This document shows positions 10,640-20,854 of a stretch of 64,000 nucleotides of DNA, in pieces. The stretch covers positions 27,700,754-27,764,753 of the forward strand of contig OY757904.1 in assembly GCA_963585895.1 (NCBI GenBank), read 5' to 3'. Below the pieces are notes generated by a model. It was not told where the DNA came from. It did no database searches and was given only the letters and a program-made list of their open reading frames with translations. Numbering within the stretch: position 1 is the stretch's first letter; each line of letters starts with the position of its first letter. The stretch is from Sepioteuthis lessoniana. Its lineage: Eukaryota; Mollusca; Cephalopoda; Myopsida; Loliginidae. The position numbers and the translations under genes were made by a program.

Positions 10640-11110
10640 GCTGGTATATATATATATATATATATATAGTCATATGCCGATTCACATCTATATATACACA
10701 CAGCATCATAATGACACGATAAATAAACAGACGAGCGAAGATTCTTTATAAAAATATGTACCTCTCACTTTATTGTAAGATTTGTATGTGAGAGGGAGTT
10801 GGAGACCGAACAGAAAATGCAATATTTTGACCCCCACTCTTATGGCCGTCAACGTTGTGTCTTTCTCATTCTCCAGGGCTAATCAACCGGAGGCCCCGGG
10901 GCTCAGCTTTCTGCTGGATGATAGCTTTCTTTACTGTATCTTCTCAGCAACTTCTCTGGACCCCAAATCAATCGGGGGCCACGAGCACCTTCAGCCTGGT
11001 GTGGCTTTCCTTACCTCATCTCGTCTATAACTTCGTCCAATCTCTAACTGGAACTGTCTGACTTCTGTATTGACTGAGTTATATAATAGTTCAACGCCCA
11101 CTCAGTCGCC
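10640..11110 (+). mobile_element. LTR fragment of the SCAN-type-gag Ty3-like element
   Basis: Colinear with 16,370-16,705, the right-hand end of the LTR region beside the gag element: 'cctctcactttattg', 'gagttggagaccgaac', 'tattttgacccccactct', 'actgagttatata'. A (TA)n run lies at its left end. Only the downstream part of the LTR is present. Confidence 0.7.
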
Positions 11111-11300
11111 TACTCGATCTTTGGAATCGCATGTTGGATCGTCGTCAAGCGGAAATAACAGTCATGCAGTTCAGAGGTCCCAATTTCATCAGCCAATTTC
11201 CGCCTACGCGATTTCCTCTCATAACTGCCATTAGAATGTGTCACTTCCTTCCGGTGCATCACCTTGGAATGGCATTTTTGGCCGAGTTGAAGGTCATAAT

Positions 11301-11304
<4 letters not shown>
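11111..11304. other. Unassigned sequence of moderate GC
   Basis: No match to other repeats in the window; short open frames on both strands with no recognisable domain. Confidence 0.5.

Positions 11305-11351
<47 letters not shown>
11305..11351. repeat. (TA)n microsatellite
   Basis: About 23 TA units at the tail of the following minus-strand SINE. Confidence 0.95.
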
Positions 11352-11354
<3 letters not shown>

Positions 11355-11355
11355 C

Positions 11356-11618
11356 TAAAAGTTAAGTTGGCGACCATAGTCGAGGGTGACCCGAAGGCTC
11401 CCTTTTCGATAGCTACTACACCAAGGTGTAGGGAAGGCCGCTACTCTTTTCCCAGGATTGCTCCACTTTACCCTTGATCCGTACCTTATAATGCTGAGTG
11501 TTAAGCAAGGAAGCATCAAGTACCATTTTTTGAGTCTTTGGTATGACTCGACCTAAGATTGAACCCAGGTCTCCCGGGCCATTGGCGAACACTCTAACCG
11601 CTACGCCAATGTCCGGAC
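11356..11618 (-). mobile_element. tRNA-derived SINE (family A), full length
   Basis: Minus strand: head with 'gcgtagcggttagagtg' A box and 'gggttcaatctt' B box, then the 'ggtacttgatgcttccttgc' body and the 'acaccttggtgtag' block, ending 'gtcgccaactta' at a TA/A-rich tail. One of the best copies of the family here. Confidence 0.85.
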
Positions 11619-11884
11619 ATATATATACTACCGGCAAACTGATAGAATGCATTTAACCAACGTCTCTGCCACGGGAAGAATGGGACTCAAGGGGGATTTT
11701 TAAGCAAAGTACAACAGGTTTATATTCAACTGGATTACATTTTACCTCTCTAATATTGGTTGTTTTACTTTGTGTAAAGAAACAATATGCCCTCCTATTG
11801 GACACAGAGTGCGCCACCTAATAATTGTATTTCTAAAAATTATTCTAATCTTTATTACTAACTCTCCCACCCTACCTCTCTCTA

Positions 11885-11937
<53 letters not shown>

Positions 11938-12430
11938 TTACACTGGATATATTTCTCTGACTTTTATCTCATTAGAGTAGTAAGTTTTATATTTTTGAAT
12001 ATTTTGAACGTTTTAAATACAGCAATTGAAATCCACTTAAGAATTTATAGAAGTAATAATATTTAATGGAAACTTAAAGAGACATTAATATCTACCTAGT
12101 GGTAAATCGTACTGTTTTTTGAAAAGTCAATAATATATGTGAAAATCATATAGGCACTTAATTTTTCGAACTTCATTTCCTCTTGCTTAAAATCATAACA
12201 GAAAAAGCGAATAAATAAATCCACATAACAATATAAATATTTAAGGCGTAATTTGTACATATAAAAAAGACAATACAAACAAATAACAATGCATTATATC
12301 CCCAAATTGATAGTATCTTTCATATGATTCTGAAATTAACTATGCTTATCATCGGATACAATTTTCTTCTTGTTCCTAATTCCTACGATGTCATGACCAG
12401 AAGTTGAACTATAATCATCTATTGTATAAG
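11619..12430. other. Unassigned AT-rich DNA with (TA)n(GA)n
   Basis: A TA-then-GA microsatellite at 11,890-11,937; otherwise no recognised feature. Confidence 0.6.
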
Positions 12431-12435
12431 TAATA

Positions 12436-12477
12436 ATATATATAAAAGTATAACAATAATAGTATAGCAATTGTATT

Positions 12478-12514
<37 letters not shown>

Positions 12515-12925
12515 TATAACAATAATAGTATAACAATTGTATAACAATAACATATAATAGTATAACAATGATAGTATAGCAATTGTATAACAATAATATA
12601 TATAGTACGTAAGTAAAGATGGCGACCGTAGTCGAGGGCGACCAGAAGGCTTCCTTTTCAATAGTTACTACTCCGAAGTGTAGGGGAGGGCACTACTTCT
12701 TTCTATGGATTGCTCCACTTTACCCTTGATACGTACCTTATATTGCTGAGAGTTAAGCAAGGAGGTATCAAGTATCATTTTTAAAGTATTTGGTATGACG
12801 TAACCTAGATTTGAACTCAGGTCTTCCGGACCATTAGCAAACATTCTATCCATTAGGCTAATGAGCCAAACAATAATAGTATAGCAATTGTATAACAGTA
12901 ATATATATAATAGTAAAATAAGTAT
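12436..12925. repeat. Minisatellite of ~26-bp units, split by a SINE
   Basis: Units like 'tataacaataatagtatagcaattg' repeat at 12,436-12,608 and resume at 12,868-12,925 after the family A SINE. A (TA)n run lies inside. The SINE inserted into a pre-existing array. Confidence 0.8.
12611..12868 (-). mobile_element. tRNA-derived SINE (family A) in a minisatellite
   Basis: Same order as the copy at 11.4 kb. Head on the right with 'gagttcaaatct' B box; tail on the left at 'agtaaagatggcgacc'. The same minisatellite units flank it on both sides. Confidence 0.85.
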
Positions 12926-13348
12926 TTAATAGAACCTGTAGAAGTAAAATATGTAGTATTAGCAGTAATCCACAGTTATCTGGCACATATCTTTTGGAAA
13001 TGCAGCATCTGAGGCTGACACAAGTTTAATGAAAGGAAAGTGTTGTATACTGTCACGTGGTGTCCCACTGAGACGATTGAAATATGATTACTACTATCCT
13101 CGTTTTTGAATTAACAGTGGCAAGCCGTCAAAGAATGACCGTTAAGAACAGATGTTTGTACTCGGTGAAGAAGGTAGAAGCCAAATGATTGGCTGGGACC
13201 CTAAAAACGGAAGTGGCACCTTCTTCCCGTCAGCGAAAAAAGGAAAAGACAAAGTTAGTTGTTGGACAGGGTTTGTGGCAGACGGAACCAAAGCCAGTAC
13301 TCCGGGTAGAAGAAGACAAAAAAATATCTCGGACAAGAAGGAGCCAAG
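12926..13348 (+). other. Unassigned, possibly 3' internal end of an LTR element
   Basis: From about 13,150 the plus strand has short basic frames (for example SSRQRKKEKTKLVVGQGLWQ) stopping just before the LTR-like block at 13,349. The position fits the end of a pol region next to an LTR, but no integrase or RT motif is visible. Before 13,150 nothing is recognised. Confidence 0.3.
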
Positions 13349-13481
13349 TTCTTCAAGCCAGTATTAAAAATAGCATAAAGTCTATTAGCCCCTAAAAGAG
13401 GAAATATTCTCCACAGGAACTCCATCAAAGAAAAAAGATAAGTAAACTTTGAGACCATTTCTCCTTATACCCAATTTTATA

Positions 13482-13522
<41 letters not shown>

Positions 13523-13818
13523 GAATATAAACGAAAGTCAAGAAAAGAAGAAAGAAATTTATGTTCATGGACTGTTCATTTATTATATATTTGACACGTT
13601 GAAGGCATATATCTATGTGTAGTAAAAGATTGATATATTTTAAAGTTCCCACGTGGTCGAAGTTGTTATTTGCAGTGTCTTCTACGAGTTTGTTATGTCA
13701 TATTTCTTTTCCAGCTTCTATTCGCCTTATGATATGTTCGCTTAAAATTGTCCTATTAATTCCTTTAAAATGTCACACGGGAAACCGGAATTGCCGATTA
13801 CTATAACTAATATTATTA
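13349..13818 (+). mobile_element. Left LTR-like block of the gag-bearing element
   Basis: Nearly identical to 15,594-16,065. Both start at 'agtattaaaaatag', share a (CT)n tract, 'atgttcatggactgttc', 'cacgggaaaccggaattgcc', and part at 'aatattatta'. It is followed at once by a primer-binding-site-like sequence, as expected for a 5' LTR. The right copy continues for about 650 further bases that other genomic copies also share, so this block seems to be an LTR lacking that part. Confidence 0.65.
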
Positions 13819-13838
13819 TGGTGTCTCGTCCGGGGATA
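13819..13838 (+). promoter_or_regulatory. Putative tRNA primer-binding site
   Basis: TGGTGTCTCGTCCGGGGATA directly follows the left LTR block. It starts with TGG, complementary to tRNA 3' CCA, and its 'ctcgtccggg' core resembles known tRNA-primed sites. The priming tRNA was not identified. Confidence 0.5.
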
Positions 13839-13936
13839 TTTTAATCTTTTATTCCCGACCTCAGATTATTATGGGGGTTCATTACCGGAATTATTATTAT
13901 AAATAATATTTATTTCTTGTAGTCGTATGACAATTC

Positions 13937-14953
13937 ATGCCGTCTAAATCTACCCTGGGAGACCGCGAAAGAAAAAAGGAATATCGTCGAAACAGTCAAA
14001 ATTACCCGTTGAAAAAAAAAAAAAAAAGAATGGACAAAATAGAGAACTTCTTAAAAGAACCCTCCATGGAAAGGTTGGAGAGGCTGAGAAAAAGCGAGAT
14101 AGTGAAAATTGGCGAGAAGCTGGAAATAAATGTTGAAAATTCTATGAGGAAACTCGTTAGAAAAATAGCCGAGCACATGGTGGAAGAAAATGTGTTCGAA
14201 GAAGCAGCATTGGAAAAGCTACCAACGGAAATAATAAGAATGACACCAGAACAAATTAAACTGGAGAAAATTAAAATACAAGCCCAAATGGAACTACAGA
14301 GAAATAAATTGGAACTGGAGAAAGCTAAAATTGAACATGAAATGAGGTTGCGAGAAGTCGATTTGGCGAAAAGAGGACGCGAAGGAAGCCATGACAGTTT
14401 CGCAGTGACGAAGCAAGCGAGGCTAGTCCCAAAATTTGAAGAAGCCAACGTGGACGGATACTTCACACATTTTGAGCGAACTGCACTAAATCTCGGGTGG
14501 CCGAAAGAATGTTGGTCAATGCTACTCCAGACTGTACTGACAGGAAAAGCACAGAGAGCATATGCAACTCTGCCGACAGAAAATTGTGCCAACTATAATT
14601 TGGTGAAAGCAGCGGTTCTTAAAAGCTTCGAGTTAGTGCCAGAAGCTTCTAGACAGAAGTTCAGAACACAGAGAAAAACGGGAAACCAGTCTTATGTGGA
14701 ATTTCTGCGAGAAAAGGAGAATGCGCTGGATAAATGGTGTGACTCTAAGAGAATAGATGGAGACGTGCAGAAACTCCGGCAGCTAATATTAGCTGAAGAA
14801 TTTTTAAACTGCATGCCAGAAGAAGTCAGGGTTCACCTAAGTGAAAGGAAAACTGACGTAACTTATGAAATGGTCACACTAGCAGACGAGTACAACCTCA
14901 CACACCAAAAAAACGAAGGAAAAAACGTGCACGGGAAGAAGAGTGAGATTTAA
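13937..14953 (+). CDS. gag: Ty3-like retrotransposon Gag, SCAN-related core
   Basis: 338 codons in the longest frame. The Met at residue 32 (14,030), after a 15-base A run, is the more likely start because the N-terminal domain begins there. Residues 32-100 form a helical SAP-like segment. Residues 103-148 are a charged coiled coil (KIKIQAQMELQRNKLELEKA). Residues 160-330 are the capsid core, with SMLLQTVLTGKAQRAYATL and a long helical C-terminal half like the Gag ancestral to the SCAN domain (Gmr1-like elements). It should assemble cytoplasmic retrotransposon particles. The frame ends before the zinc knuckle, which lies in the +1 frame of the next ORF. Confidence 0.85.
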   Translation: MPSKSTLGDRERKKEYRRNSQNYPLKKKKKRMDKIENFLKEPSMERLERLRKSEIVKIGEKLEINVENSMRKLVRKIAEHMVEENVFEEAALEKLPTEIIRMTPEQIKLEKIKIQAQMELQRNKLELEKAKIEHEMRLREVDLAKRGREGSHDSFAVTKQARLVPKFEEANVDGYFTHFERTALNLGWPKECWSMLLQTVLTGKAQRAYATLPTENCANYNLVKAAVLKSFELVPEASRQKFRTQRKTGNQSYVEFLREKENALDKWCDSKRIDGDVQKLRQLILAEEFLNCMPEEVRVHLSERKTDVTYEMVTLADEYNLTHQKNEGKNVHGKKSEI

Positions 14954-15404
14954 AGCAGAGTTAATCCCAGAAGGAAGACCTAAGGAAGAAAATAGAAGGG
15001 ACTTCCAAAGTAGCAGCGGAACAGTGGTCTGCTACAAATGTGGAAAGGCTGGGCACATAGCCATAAGGTGTCAGCTAGGTAAAGGTCCTGAAAGAAACCG
15101 AACCCAACCGGGAAAACCTCAAGGAGCTGTAACAACAACTAGAGGGAACCAGTATTATCGACCCTGGACGAAAAAAGAGATGATAAGAGGCCCACTTGGA
15201 GGACCAGTGGAAGTATCAATTTTACGAGATGCGGGAGCATCTCAGTCGTTACTTCTCCGAGATAAATTACCTAAAGGGGTAATAGAAGCAACACGTGAGA
15301 CTGTGATGATAGAGGGTATTGGCGGAAAGAGGATAAAAATACCGCTATGTAAAATAACCCAAAGTCCCAGTGGAAAAATGGACCAATTCAAGTTGGAGTG
15401 GTAG
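14943..15404 (+). CDS. Gag zinc knuckle plus truncated aspartic protease
   Basis: 153 codons overlapping the Gag frame by 11 bases in the +1 phase, from either a programmed shift or an indel. Residues 30-43 are a CX2CX4HX4C zinc knuckle (CYKCGKAGHIAIRC) for RNA binding. Residues 85-135 look like a retropepsin start, with LRDAGASQSLL around Asp96; the usual flap-side residue is Ala in place of Thr/Ser. A frame break near 15,375 moves the next protease segment (DKLPMKGISLRMGNE) to another frame. No second protease half, RT, RNase H or integrase follows before the right LTR, so the element is not autonomous. Confidence 0.75.
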   Translation: MRFKAELIPEGRPKEENRRDFQSSSGTVVCYKCGKAGHIAIRCQLGKGPERNRTQPGKPQGAVTTTRGNQYYRPWTKKEMIRGPLGGPVEVSILRDAGASQSLLLRDKLPKGVIEATRETVMIEGIGGKRIKIPLCKITQSPSGKMDQFKLEW

Positions 15405-15464
15405 ATAAGCTACCTATGAAAGGAATCTCCCTCAGAATGGGAAATGAAGTAAAAACTAAAAAGT

Positions 15465-15717
15465 GTCACACGTGTAAGATGGCGAAAATAAGCGCCAAAA
15501 ATGAAGAAAGAAAGATGGTGAGAATGAACGCCAAACATGGAAAGTAGATGGCGAAAGAAGATGGCGAAGATGAACGCCAAAGATGGAGAAAGAAAGTATT
15601 AAAAATAGTATAAAGTCTATTAGCCCGTAAAATAGGAAATCTTCTCCACAGGAATTCCATCAAAGAAAAAACGATGAGTAAACTTTGAGACCATTTCTCC
15701 TTATACCTAATCTTATA

Positions 15718-15774
<57 letters not shown>

Positions 15775-16712
15775 GAAGACAAACGAAAGACAAGAAAAGA
15801 AGAAAGACATTTATGTTCATGGACTGTTCCTTTATTATATATTTGACACGTTGAAGGCATATATCTATGTGTAGTAAAAGATTGATATATTTTAATGTTC
15901 CCACGTGATCGAAGTTGTTATTTACAGTGTCTTCTATGAGTTTGTTATGTCATATTTCTTTTCCAGCTTCTATTCGCCTTATGATATGTTCGCTTAAAAT
16001 TGTCCTATTAATTCCTTTAAAATATCACACGGGAAACCGGAATTGCCGACTACTATAATTAATATTATTACGTATAAACCTAGAGGTCCATATCTTACAT
16101 TGTCTTGGGGAGGAAGACTTGTGGCCTTGGTGAGTGTGTCTATAGTATTAAATTTGGAACCCCTTGTCAGCGGCGGTCAGTGTAGCCATAAATTAACCCC
16201 CCACATAATATGCCAGTTCTTATATGCCTGAGAAAAAAACTCTGAACGAGAACTTATTCTACAAGGGATCAAGGGTCAACCTGCCCCGTCTTCACACGTG
16301 CAAAAATAAAGTCCCTTTTTGGGATTTTAAACAATTTGCCGTCACAATACTCATAACCATGAACAACTATATATGCATCTGTATGCAGAATCATAACGAC
16401 GACACAATAAGGACGAGCGACACAGTTCATTAGAAAAAATATACCTCTCACTTTATTGAAAGGGTTGTGTGTGATAAGGAGTTGGAGACCGAACAAAACT
16501 GCAACATATTGACCCCCATTCTATTGGCCATAATAGCGATTCTTTCACGTTCTCCTGGGCTGCTCAACCGGGGGCCTGGGGGCCCAGACTCTCCAGGACA
16601 TGTTCCTCAATCCAGCATCTTCTCTCCAACTCGTCTGATCCCCAACTGATTGAGTTTCCTATGCACTGAGTTATATATTAGTTCAACATCCACCTTCTTT
16701 TTGTGGGCGTCA
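15465..16712 (+). mobile_element. Right LTR region of the gag-bearing element
   Basis: Starts at TGTCACACG, with three to four imperfect copies of 'agatggcgaa-ga-tgaacgccaaa' before the block shared with the left LTR (15,594-16,065). The (CT)n is at 15,723-15,770. Downstream 16,066-16,705 matches other genomic copies at 3.3-3.8 and 10.65-11.1 kb. A plausible end is 'gggcgtcaca' at 16,712, giving TGT...ACA termini; the exact ends are inferred. Confidence 0.6.
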
Positions 16713-17125
16713 CAATTTCGCACTCATTCAACTTGTCCCCAGTCAAGGTTATAATATCCTGATATTCCTCGACCGGATGCACCTGTTATTTACACAGGTT
16801 TATTTCTTATTTTGACAGCTCAGCCGGGTCATAGGTCAATATGCAACATAAGTACATAAGGGTATGATCAAAAATAGTTCAGCTCTTTTAGCATTTCTTT
16901 TTAAAAACACCTTAATAGGGATTGACACTGGAAATTTCCCATTGTAGTGCAATGTAGTAGGTGTTGACTAATTTCACCGCAGGAGAGCCTCATAATAATT
17001 CCTGACAATGAATTGGGATTTTATTAAAAACTTAACGTTAAAGTTATTATAATTATAATTTTGAGTTTTTCACATCAGCGTTAACTGATGGTCATTCACT
17101 GGAGTTTGTGTGACAGTAAGTCTCC
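16713..17125. other. Unassigned DNA
   Basis: No recognised element. AT-rich with a 'ttattataattataatt' run near 17,045. Confidence 0.5.
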
Positions 17126-17129
17126 TCAA

Positions 17130-17532
17130 GTCTCTAGGACTCTTCCCAGTATTCTAACCGATCTAATTAATGTTGTGGTTTGGATGGTCTCGTCTCGTCC
17201 TCCAGCTTCCAAATCCTCCAATCCCTAAAATAGTCATTTAGTTACTGTAGCGAATGCACCAATCATAATTGGAATAATTGTCACCTTCATGTTCCATAGC
17301 CTTTTTTAATGCCCTGGCAAGGTCTAGGTACTTATCCTTCTTTTCACTTTCTTTCAGTTTTATTCTGAGGTAAGCCGGTACTGTAAAGTCGACAATTTTG
17401 TAAGGTCTCTTTTTTTTTTTTTTTGATTACTATAAGGTCTGGTCTTCTGGCCGAGATAAGGTGATCCGTGTGTATGTCGAAGTCTCGGAGGAGTTTGTGT
17501 GTGTCATTCTCCAGGACAGCCGCTGGGTTGGG

Positions 17533-17545
<13 letters not shown>
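17130..17545 (-). pseudogene. LINE with restriction-like endonuclease, C-terminal fragment
   Basis: Minus-strand frame from about 17,540 reads LENDTHKLLRDFDIHTDHLISARRPDLIVI, then after a 16-base A run a frame containing ARALKKAMEHEGDNY-like sequence. This matches the endonuclease region seen at 31.75-32.3 kb. R-PDL-(V/I) in this position is the PD-(D/E)XK type used by R2-like LINEs. Frame breaks make it a pseudogene. Confidence 0.7.

Positions 17546-17578
<33 letters not shown>
17535..17578. repeat. (TTA)n microsatellite
   Basis: About 14 ATT/TTA units between the LINE fragment and the SINE. A second short (TTA)n(GTA)n lies at 17,829-17,867. Confidence 0.95.
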
Positions 17579-17579
<1 letters not shown>

Positions 17580-17832
17580 CGAGTAATACGGCTAATGAGT
17601 AGAGTGTTCGCCAATGGTCCGGAAGACCGGGATGCAATCCCAGATCGAATCGTACCAACGACTTAAAAAATGGTTCTTGATGCTGCCTTGTTTAGCACAG
17701 CATTATAAAGATCAAGGTTAAAGTAGAGCAATTCAAGGAAAAAAGTAATTCCCTCCCCTACCCTTCGATGTGGTAGGTATTGAAAAAGGAACCTTTGGGT
17801 CACCCTAGGCTAAGGTTGCTAACATTATCTAT
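17579..17832 (+). mobile_element. tRNA-derived SINE (family A), plus strand
   Basis: Head 'ggctaatgagtagagtg' and B-box region 'gggatgcaatccc' (TTC changed to TGC), then 'gacttaaaaaatggttcttgatgc' and an end at 'aggttgctaac'. The B-box change would weaken Pol III transcription. Confidence 0.8.
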
Positions 17833-18262
17833 TATTATTATTATTAGTAGTAGTAGTAGTAGTAGTTGTAACTGCAACGATATTTGATTTTGTGGGATTT
17901 GGAGAAGTAAATGCATTACTTGTAATATCACAGTAGTACTATGCTAAACTTTTCATTGCTGATATGCTTAAGTTAAATACATCCATTATTTCATACCTAA
18001 TCTTAAAAATGTTTTTCTATTTTTATAGCTTTTCATCGTATAAAAATCGAAAAAGACTTCAAAATGGTGCCTTTTCGCCTAATTGATTATCAGAGAGATG
18101 AATTAAAAAAATATATATATACAAAAATGATAGCTATATAATTAATGATATGAAACCTGCAGTTGTCTTTGGCTGTTGTAGACAATATGGAATCGATGAT
18201 ATTTCTCATTTTGTTTCGAATTACTGTAGGACTTCATCTGAAGAGAATACTTTATTATACAT

Positions 18263-18266
<4 letters not shown>

Positions 18267-18331
<65 letters not shown>

Positions 18332-18365
18332 CACACACACACACATACACACACACACACACACA
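18267..18365. repeat. (CT)n-(CA)n compound microsatellite
   Basis: About 31 CT units followed by about 15 CA units with few interruptions. Confidence 0.95.
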
Positions 18366-18529
18366 ACTCCCGGGGGTTGAGCACTCTGGCGAAGGAATTA
18401 ACGGCTACCACCCGAGCAATGTAAAGCTCGTCTAACGGATTGGACACTCCGGTATGCGATAGCACCGAACATAAACAGACGACAGCTAATACAATATGCG
18501 TTATAATTCCAGAACTAGCGTAGGTCACC

Positions 18530-18600
18530 TAACTGGCTGAGTGCTAAGATAATAAGTCTAGAGCAAAGTTAGGCGGGTTTCGATCGCAGCTTAAAGCGTC
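18530..18600 (+). mobile_element. tRNA-like Pol III promoter, possible further SINE head
   Basis: 'tggctgagtgctaag' resembles an A box and 'gcgggtttcgatcgc' a B box about 45 bases on. No intact tRNA fold can be drawn. The moderate-GC sequence before it (18,366-18,530) has no match elsewhere in the window. Confidence 0.35.
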
Positions 18601-18659
18601 CTGTATTGCAAGCCACACTGAAGAGTTGTGATTCAACGAAACAGTCTGTGTTTTTAAAA

Positions 18660-18699
<40 letters not shown>

Positions 18700-18774
18700 T
18701 CAAATAACGCTGAAAGCACTTAATTTTCTTTCAATCAATCCCTAACATTTATTGCTCCTAGTAGGTCTTTTAGG

Positions 18775-19135
18775 CTGCTTCTAGTTTTGGACTAGTGCTG
18801 ATGCAAGTAAATATATTATGGTTGCACAATTCTATCGCGTCCATGTGTAGGAGTCCATAAGATTATTTAGCTTATGATTCCTTCCTTAGATAATTAGCTG
18901 TACCCCATATATGTTGTTCTTCTTACTTGGTTAGTTTGCGAGATTGGAGATAGATGGCCATACAACTGTTTTTTGGGGGGAGGGGGATGCTGCTTCCAGA
19001 ATTTGTTCAAGACAGCACAAAGTATTCTTGTGCAATTGCCCTCTAGCTTCATATCAATGAGATTTTTAAGCATCCCTGTGGGGCATCCATGGACACAGCT
19101 ACAGTTTGTTTTTATTTTCATTCAGTGTCAGTGAG
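18775..19135 (-). mobile_element. LINE 3' region, highly degenerate
   Basis: Complement of the LINE C-terminal region: CVHGCPTG (for LLYGCTTW), NCTRILCAVLNKFWKQH, KKQLYGHLSPI and RRTTYMG are readable on the minus strand. The original (CAT)n tail is missing. Confidence 0.65.
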
Positions 19136-19712
19136 AGGTAATACTGCGAACCCTATATATATAGAGAATTCTTTTTTTTTTCAACTGATTCGTTAAATTG
19201 TAAATGATAACTGTTTAGCTTTCAATTCAAATAACCCATACTCTATATATAAATGTACGCATGATGATTAAAAAAAAGTGGAAAAGTAGATAACCCAAAC
19301 ACTTATAACGGGTTTCGTAGAAATATTTCGTTCTTTATTAAGGGCAAGAACTTCTTCTGACTAAAAAATAAATATTGAGGGTTTTTTTTTTTAAGTTTTT
19401 TTTTTTACATTTCAGCATTTGCGGAAATAGATAAAAATGATGATAAAAACATAAAAATCTTCAGCGTCTAAACAAATTACCCCTACCACTATGATTCAAA
19501 CCTATTTTTATTTCCCTCCCTTTCATTACTTATCTGCCACTTGTCTTTCGACCCTTTCCCTCCGTTCATATTCTCTTATATATTCAACATCATTTTATCT
19601 ATTTCCTCAATTGCTAAAATGTTGAAAAACTCATGTTTTTTAGTCTGAAGAAGTTCCTTCCCTGAATTAGTAACGCAATACTACTACTAAACCCATTGTT
19701 AGTAATTGGTTG
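19136..19712. other. Unassigned AT-rich DNA
   Basis: Only poly-A/T runs and no recognised feature. Confidence 0.6.
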
Positions 19713-19943
19713 GTTTCTTTGTTTAATGGCATATCAACCTTTGTAGGTTATTTAATGCCAAAGCCATTCTCCGAGAAGAACGGTAGTGGTACTATTTAAC
19801 CCATAGCTGGGAGGATAAGGGGTTTCATACCTTTCCCATGGATATTTGCCCGAAAGTGAACGTAATAGCGCGACTGGAATTCGAACTCGCTTACTACGAT
19901 TCCGCAGTCTATTGCTTTAACCATTACGCCACAAGGAAAAATG
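19713..19943 (-). mobile_element. SINE family C, near full length
   Basis: Minus strand: A box 'ggcgtaatggttaaagc', B box 'gagttcgaattcc', then 'gcgctattacgttcact', 'ggtatgaaacccctta', 'taaatagtaccac' and the 'ggctttggcattaaata' terminal block. The copy at 54.3 kb is the plus-strand counterpart. Confidence 0.85.
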
Positions 19944-19949
19944 CCACAG

Positions 19950-20562
19950 GAACCAATAGAAAGCTTCAGACTGCTTTTTTCCATCTTGCACGAATCAAGC
20001 ATCAGTTTTTGAGTGGCATAAGAGATTCAAGGAAGGCAGGGTGTCTGTGAGGGAGGATGACAGGTGTGGGAGGATTAAGGAAGTCAATATACCAGAGTTG
20101 ATTGGCTAAAGGGTTAAGGTTAGGGTTACAATGTTGAGTTTTTAAGGGAATTCAGGAAGAGGTTCCATCGGAAGGGGCCAGCACTCTTCAAATCAGGTCA
20201 GTGGCATTTGAACCAGGACAATACACCAGTCTACAACACCATCCTCGTCACAGACTATTTGACCAAGATGGGCATCAAGACAGTTCCTCACACTCCTTAT
20301 AGTCCAGACCTTGCTCCCTGTGAATTTTGCTTATTCTCTAAACTCAGAGGCTGTCGTTATGAGATAATTGAGCAGATGAAAGAGGCTGTGAGAAATGTCA
20401 TTGATACGCTCACACAAAAGGACTTCCACAGGAGCCTTCCAGAAGTTGTTTGAACGGTACAACAAGTGCACTGCAGCCGAAGGAGATTACTTGGAAGGGG
20501 ATTCATGTGTGTACAATAAATAAAAGTGCCCATACGAAACTTATTTAATGATCCTCGTATCT
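19950..20562 (+). pseudogene. Mariner-family transposase, internally deleted
   Basis: Plus-strand pieces read FEWHKRFKEGRVSV (N-terminal HTH region) then, after a deletion near 20,125-20,165, an uninterrupted frame at 20,208-20,453: NQDNTPVYNTILVTDYL, GIKTVPHTPYSPDLAPCEF, KLRGCRYE. The third catalytic Asp of the D34D triad (LAPC-D-F in relatives) is Glu here. The end 'gcccatacgaaacttatttaatgatcctcg' is shared with the copy at 40.9 kb and is probably the 3' terminus. Deleted, frameshifted and lacking the catalytic Asp. Confidence 0.8.
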
Positions 20563-20609
20563 GAGTCCATCTCAGCACAAAACAGTATCTGTACAGCCTC
20601 TTTAGTCCT

Positions 20610-20850
20610 ATCTGGAGAAAACTCCAAATAAGACGAAAAAAACCAATTCGGCACTACTGGAAAAAGAATGAACTCCAACGTGAACTTTTCCGTGAACTCC
20701 TACAAATGGATACAAAAGAGTTGGCCCTCCAGGAAAGACTTTCGTACTTTAGTTCATTGTGGACTTCAGCTGAAAACTGGAAGACCTGCCAGGAGAATTA
20801 ATGCTTGGAACAGATAACGAAAGAGATTAATAAAACTTATCGCTGTTACT
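20610..20850 (+). mobile_element. LINE 3' fragment, very degenerate
   Basis: Weak plus-strand resemblance to the QVRRTRHAGHCWRSKDEL to EDLPE region ('aaataagacgaaaaaaacc', 'gaagacctgcc'), ending near 'agacgatatgatgagg'. Considerable divergence; an older lineage of the same LINE is inferred. Confidence 0.4.
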
Positions 20851-20854
20851 GTGA

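Noticed and set aside
14002-14592. 196-codon minus-strand frame opposite gag
   Set aside because: Shadow of the gag frame; the Gag reading has the domain order and motifs.
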